64,000 nt of DNA, taken from positions 124,001-188,000 of the forward strand of contig NZ_JAQKPV010000010.1 of NCBI RefSeq assembly GCF_028200735.1, written 5' to 3'. The notes beneath the pieces were generated by a model. It was not told the origin of the DNA, made no database searches, and saw nothing but the letters and a program-made list of their open reading frames with translations. Of this stretch, positions 59,987 to 64,000 are shown one piece after another (positions within the stretch are counted from its first letter, which is position 1; every line of letters begins with the position of its first letter). The stretch is from Streptomyces sp. ACA25. GTDB lineage: Bacteria; Actinomycetota; Actinomycetes; Streptomycetales; Streptomycetaceae. The translations under genes were made by a program, and so were the position numbers.

Positions 59987-60963
59987 AATTCCTCCTGCAG
60001 CGACTGGGGTTCTACGCCCTCACCGCCTGGGCGGCGATCACCATCAACTTCTTCATCCCCCGGCTGATGCCCGGTGATCCCGTACAGGCCATGCTGACCC
60101 GCTTCCAGGGGCAGCTCAGCAGCCGCGCCGTCGACTCCCTGCGCACCCTCTTCGGCCTCGACCAGGACCGCTCCCTGTGGCAGCAGTACCTCGACTACTG
60201 GGGCAACCTCCTGCGCGGCGACCTCGGCACCTCCTTCACCTTCTTCCCCACCGGAGTCTCCGAGATCATCGCCCAGAGCCTGCCGTGGACCCTCGCACTG
60301 ATGGGCCTCACCACGGTCCTCAGCTTCGTGCTGGGCACCGGCATCGGCATTCTGACCGGCTGGCGCCGGGGCTCCTGGATGGACGGCCTGCTGCCGGTGA
60401 CCACCTTCATCTCCGCCATCCCGTACTTCTGGCTCGGCCTGATCGCCATCGCGCTGTTCGCCGTCAAGTGGCCGCTTTTCCCCGCGTCCGGCGGCTACGA
60501 CAACGGGCTGGTCCCCGGCTTCGACTGGGCGTTCATCGGCAGTGCGCTGTACCACGGGCTGCTGCCCGCCCTCACCATCATCATCAGCGCCGTCGCGGGC
60601 TGGATCCTCGGCATGCGCAACATGATGGTGACCGTCTCCTCCGAGGACTACGTCCTGGTCGCGCAGGCGAAAGGGCTGCCGGAGCGGCGGGTGATGCTCG
60701 CCTACGCCGCCCGCAACGCGATTCTGCCCAACATTTCCAACTTCGCCCTGTCCATCGGCTTCATCGTCGGCGGGACCCTGCTGGTGGAAATGGTGTTCTC
60801 CTACCCCGGCATCGGCTACATCCTCTTCCAGGGCGTCGGAGCCAAGGACTACCCCCTCATGCAGGGCGTCTTCCTCATCATCACCCTCGCGGTGCTCGCC
60901 GCGAATCTCCTCGCGGACCTGGCGTACATGCTCCTGGACCCCCGCACCCGAAGGGAGGCCTGA
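59983..60963 (+). CDS. Opp/Dpp-type ABC transporter permease (DppB-like)
   Basis: 326 residues, about six membrane spans. N-terminal WAAITINFFIPRLMPGDPVQAM and the ATPase-coupling loop EDYVLVAQAKGLPERRVMLAYAARNAILP are typical of DppB/OppB. GTG 59983 overlaps the previous stop (GTGA) and has GGAGG 7 nt upstream. Forms the channel with the next permease. Confidence 0.93.
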   Translation: MKFLLQRLGFYALTAWAAITINFFIPRLMPGDPVQAMLTRFQGQLSSRAVDSLRTLFGLDQDRSLWQQYLDYWGNLLRGDLGTSFTFFPTGVSEIIAQSLPWTLALMGLTTVLSFVLGTGIGILTGWRRGSWMDGLLPVTTFISAIPYFWLGLIAIALFAVKWPLFPASGGYDNGLVPGFDWAFIGSALYHGLLPALTIIISAVAGWILGMRNMMVTVSSEDYVLVAQAKGLPERRVMLAYAARNAILPNISNFALSIGFIVGGTLLVEMVFSYPGIGYILFQGVGAKDYPLMQGVFLIITLAVLAANLLADLAYMLLDPRTRREA

Positions 60964-60965
60964 CC

Positions 60966-61952
60966 ATGGCCGTACCGGTCACCGACAGCGCGGTCCTGGC
61001 CGCCGCCCCGCCGCCGGCGCCCCGGCGTGACCGGCTGCGCTTCCTCCGCAACAAGAAGACCGCCACCGGTGTCGGCATGCTCACCGCGTTCGTGGTGCTG
61101 GCCATCGCCGGACCCTGGCTGGCTCCGCACGACCCGTCCGCCCGCAGTGCCGCGCTGCTTCAGCCACCGTCCTGGCAGCACCCGTTCGGCACCACCCAGA
61201 CCGGCCAGGACGTGTTCTCCCAGATCCTCGTCGGCACCCGGGGGGTCCTGGTGGTCGGTTTCGTGGCCGCCGTGGTGGCCACCGTGCTCGCGGTGCTGAT
61301 CGGAGTGACCGCCGGCTACCTCGGCGGGGTGGGCGACGACGTACTGTCCTCTGTCAGCAACGTGTTCCTGGTCATCCCGGGACTTCCGCTGATCATCATC
61401 ATCGCCGGCTTCCTGCCCGACACCAGTGACCTCGCCATCGCCGGGGTGATCGGGCTGACCGCCTGGGCCTGGGGAGCCCGAGTGCTGCGCGCCCAGACGC
61501 TGTCCCTGCGCTCCCGCGACTACATCCAGGCCGCCCGGGCGACAGGTGAGCCCACCTGGCGCATCGTCGGCTTCGAACTGCTGCCCAACCTCACCGCCGT
61601 CATCGCCTCCGGGTTCATCGGAACAGTGATCTTCGGAGTGCTCGCCAACATCACGCTGGCCTTCATCGGCATCGCCGACATCTCCCACTGGAACTGGGGG
61701 ACCGTGCTGTTCTGGGCGCAGAGCAACCAGGCACTCGCCCAGGGGGCCTGGTGGTGGTTCGTGCCCGCCGGGCTCTGCATCGCCCTCCTCGGCACCGCGC
61801 TGGCCCTCATCAACTTCGGCATCGACGAATTCATCAACCCCCGGCTGCGCACCTCCGGACGCCAGGACCGCACGGTCCGGATGCGCATCGGATTCACCCC
61901 CGTCCTCCGCGCCCCCCGGCCGGACGCACACCGGAAGGACATCCGGCCATGA
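60966..61952 (+). CDS. Opp/Dpp-type ABC transporter permease (DppC-like)
   Basis: 328 residues. Opening hydrophilic N-terminus (about 35), then FGTTQTGQDVFSQILVGTRGVLVVGF and coupling loop RSRDYIQAARATGEPTWRIVGFELLPN. The C-terminal ~25 residues are Arg-rich. Start ATG 60966 lies 2 bp after the stop of the preceding permease and has GGGAGG upstream. Partner of the DppB-like permease. Confidence 0.93.
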   Translation: MAVPVTDSAVLAAAPPPAPRRDRLRFLRNKKTATGVGMLTAFVVLAIAGPWLAPHDPSARSAALLQPPSWQHPFGTTQTGQDVFSQILVGTRGVLVVGFVAAVVATVLAVLIGVTAGYLGGVGDDVLSSVSNVFLVIPGLPLIIIIAGFLPDTSDLAIAGVIGLTAWAWGARVLRAQTLSLRSRDYIQAARATGEPTWRIVGFELLPNLTAVIASGFIGTVIFGVLANITLAFIGIADISHWNWGTVLFWAQSNQALAQGAWWWFVPAGLCIALLGTALALINFGIDEFINPRLRTSGRQDRTVRMRIGFTPVLRAPRPDAHRKDIRP

Positions 61953-62950
61953 CAGGCAGCTCAGCGGTCCTCGACATCAGCGGCCTGTGCGTCGACTACG
62001 GCCTGGGCAACTCCTCCGTCCGCGCCGTGCGGGACGTGGACCTCACCCTGCGGCGCGGGGAGGTGCTCGGCCTGGCCGGGGAGTCCGGCAGCGGGAAGTC
62101 CACCCTCGCCTACGCCGTCACCCGGCTGCTGCCCCCGCCCGGCGTCATCACCGGCGGCGAGGTCCGGTACCACGGGCGTGACGGCCGCAGCACCGATGTC
62201 CTGGATCTCGCACCCGAACAGCTCCGGGCCTTCCGCTGGCAGGAGATCTCCCTGGTGTTCCAGGGGGCCATGAACTCCCTCAACCCCGTGCACAGCGTCC
62301 GCGCCCAGCTCACCGACGTTCTCGCCGCCCACCGGCCCGGGATGCGCCGGGCCGCCCGTGACGCCCGGGCAGCCGAACTGCTCGCCCTCGTCGGTATCTC
62401 CGCCGACCGGCTCGGCAGCTACCCGCATCAGCTCTCCGGCGGCATGCGGCAGCGGGTCATGATCGCCATGGCCCTCGCCCTGGAACCCGAAATCGTCATC
62501 CTGGACGAACCCACCACCGCCCTCGATGTGGTGATGCAGCGTCAGATCCTGCGGCAGCTCGTCCGGCTCCGGGCCGAGCTGGACTTCTCCGTCCTGTTCA
62601 TCACCCACGACATCTCGCTGCTCATCGAGTACTCCGACCGGATCGCCATCATGTACGGGGGACGCATCGTCGAGCAGGCCGCCGCCCAGGACATCTACCA
62701 CCGCGCCCACCACCCCTACAGCCACGGCCTGCTGCACTCCTTCCCCGCCCTGCACGGACCGCGCCGCCCGCTGACCGGAATCCCCGGCTCCCCGCCCGAC
62801 CTGAAGAACATGCCGTCCGGCTGCGCCTTCCACCCCCGGTGCGGCGCGGCGATCGAGGCATGCGATCGCAAGATCCCCGCCCTCACCCCCGTCGAGCCCG
62901 GCCCCGGAGGCGGACGCACCGTCGCCTGCTGGCTGCACACCGACCCCTGA
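61949..62950 (+). CDS. Opp/Dpp-type ABC transporter ATPase (DppD-like)
   Basis: 333 residues. Walker A GESGSGKST, signature LSGGMRQRVMIAMALALEP, Walker B IVILDEPTTALD, and C-terminal CAFHPRCGAAIEACDR. ATGA overlap with the preceding permease. Completes the importer with the 58838 ATPase. Followed by a short 83-bp gap to the beta-glucosidase. Confidence 0.93.
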   Translation: MTGSSAVLDISGLCVDYGLGNSSVRAVRDVDLTLRRGEVLGLAGESGSGKSTLAYAVTRLLPPPGVITGGEVRYHGRDGRSTDVLDLAPEQLRAFRWQEISLVFQGAMNSLNPVHSVRAQLTDVLAAHRPGMRRAARDARAAELLALVGISADRLGSYPHQLSGGMRQRVMIAMALALEPEIVILDEPTTALDVVMQRQILRQLVRLRAELDFSVLFITHDISLLIEYSDRIAIMYGGRIVEQAAAQDIYHRAHHPYSHGLLHSFPALHGPRRPLTGIPGSPPDLKNMPSGCAFHPRCGAAIEACDRKIPALTPVEPGPGGGRTVACWLHTDP

Positions 62951-63033
62951 CCCCCGTCGGCCGTCCCGTCCCGGCGCGCCGACGCCGCCCGTCTCCGGGC
63001 ACGACCACCCGCACGGACCGAACACGGAGAAAC

Positions 63034-64000
<967 letters not shown>

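Overview
The window is high-GC DNA (about 70% or more by eye) with strongly GC-biased third codon positions, frequent GTG starts and many ATGA/GTGA stop-start overlaps. It fits a Streptomyces or close relative. From memory, several blocks match the S. coelicolor chromosome gene for gene: malate synthase - allR - allantoinase - allantoicase, and pssA - psd - five ethylmalonyl-CoA pathway genes - regulator - 3-hydroxyacyl-CoA dehydrogenase. I saw no insertion sequence, prophage, CRISPR array, PKS/NRPS cluster, tRNA or rRNA. The window reads as ordinary chromosome with many small metabolic operons. It is cut inside a gene at both ends (a B12-binding protein on the left, a GH1 beta-glucosidase on the right).

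Layout. 1-9 kb: glyoxylate and allantoin metabolism. The genes are malate synthase (aceB), a MobA-like nucleotidyltransferase translationally coupled to the IclR repressor AllR, then divergent allantoinase and allantoicase. A CopB-type copper ATPase with two tandem copper-type operators sits among them. Near-identical 16-17 bp palindromes lie upstream of both aceB and allB, suggesting one AllR regulon that feeds allantoin-derived glyoxylate into malate. 9-25 kb: mixed housekeeping genes, namely an enoyl-CoA hydratase, a cytochrome P450, a ROK kinase coupled to a membrane protein, a VOC protein, glycerate kinase, an FAD oxidoreductase, an IMPase-family phosphatase, a gamma-glutamyltransferase divergent from a sirtuin only 23 bp away, a GntR/HutC regulator, exonuclease III and an MBL hydrolase. 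25-31.5 kb: a PucR regulator divergent from a complete branched-chain-amino-acid-type ABC transporter (livFGHMK), closed by a 38 bp perfect palindromic terminator.

31.5-33.6 kb: an ArsR-like regulator divergent from a methyltransferase around a clear AT-rich operator, flanked by two gene remnants. 33.6-44.4 kb: phosphatidylserine synthesis and decarboxylation (pssA, psd), the ethylmalonyl-CoA operon (ccr-ecm-mcl-mch-mcd) with an operator between its -35 and -10 elements, a TetR regulator, and a tandem-duplicated 3-hydroxyacyl-CoA dehydrogenase. These last genes form a C4/C5 acyl-CoA assimilation block that supplies glyoxylate and methylmalonyl/propionyl units. 44.7-49.7 kb: a methyltransferase divergent from a MocR/PdxR-type regulator, an SPL-like radical SAM protein with a LexA-type box, an SRPBCC protein and an orphan PAS protein.

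49.8-55 kb: a tight run of four peptidases (M55 D-aminopeptidase, M20, S9, S66 LD-carboxypeptidase/MccF-like). The combination is suited to D-amino-acid-containing peptides and is the nearest thing here to an unassigned system. 55.3-64 kb: a CBS-domain protein with a textbook terminator, a LacI-family regulator preceded by GGAACCGGTTCC operators, an Opp-type ABC importer (binding protein, two ATPases, two permeases) and a GH1 beta-glucosidase. This looks like a beta-glucoside or oligosaccharide uptake and hydrolysis operon. All functions are read from the sequence and recalled family knowledge; no search was run.
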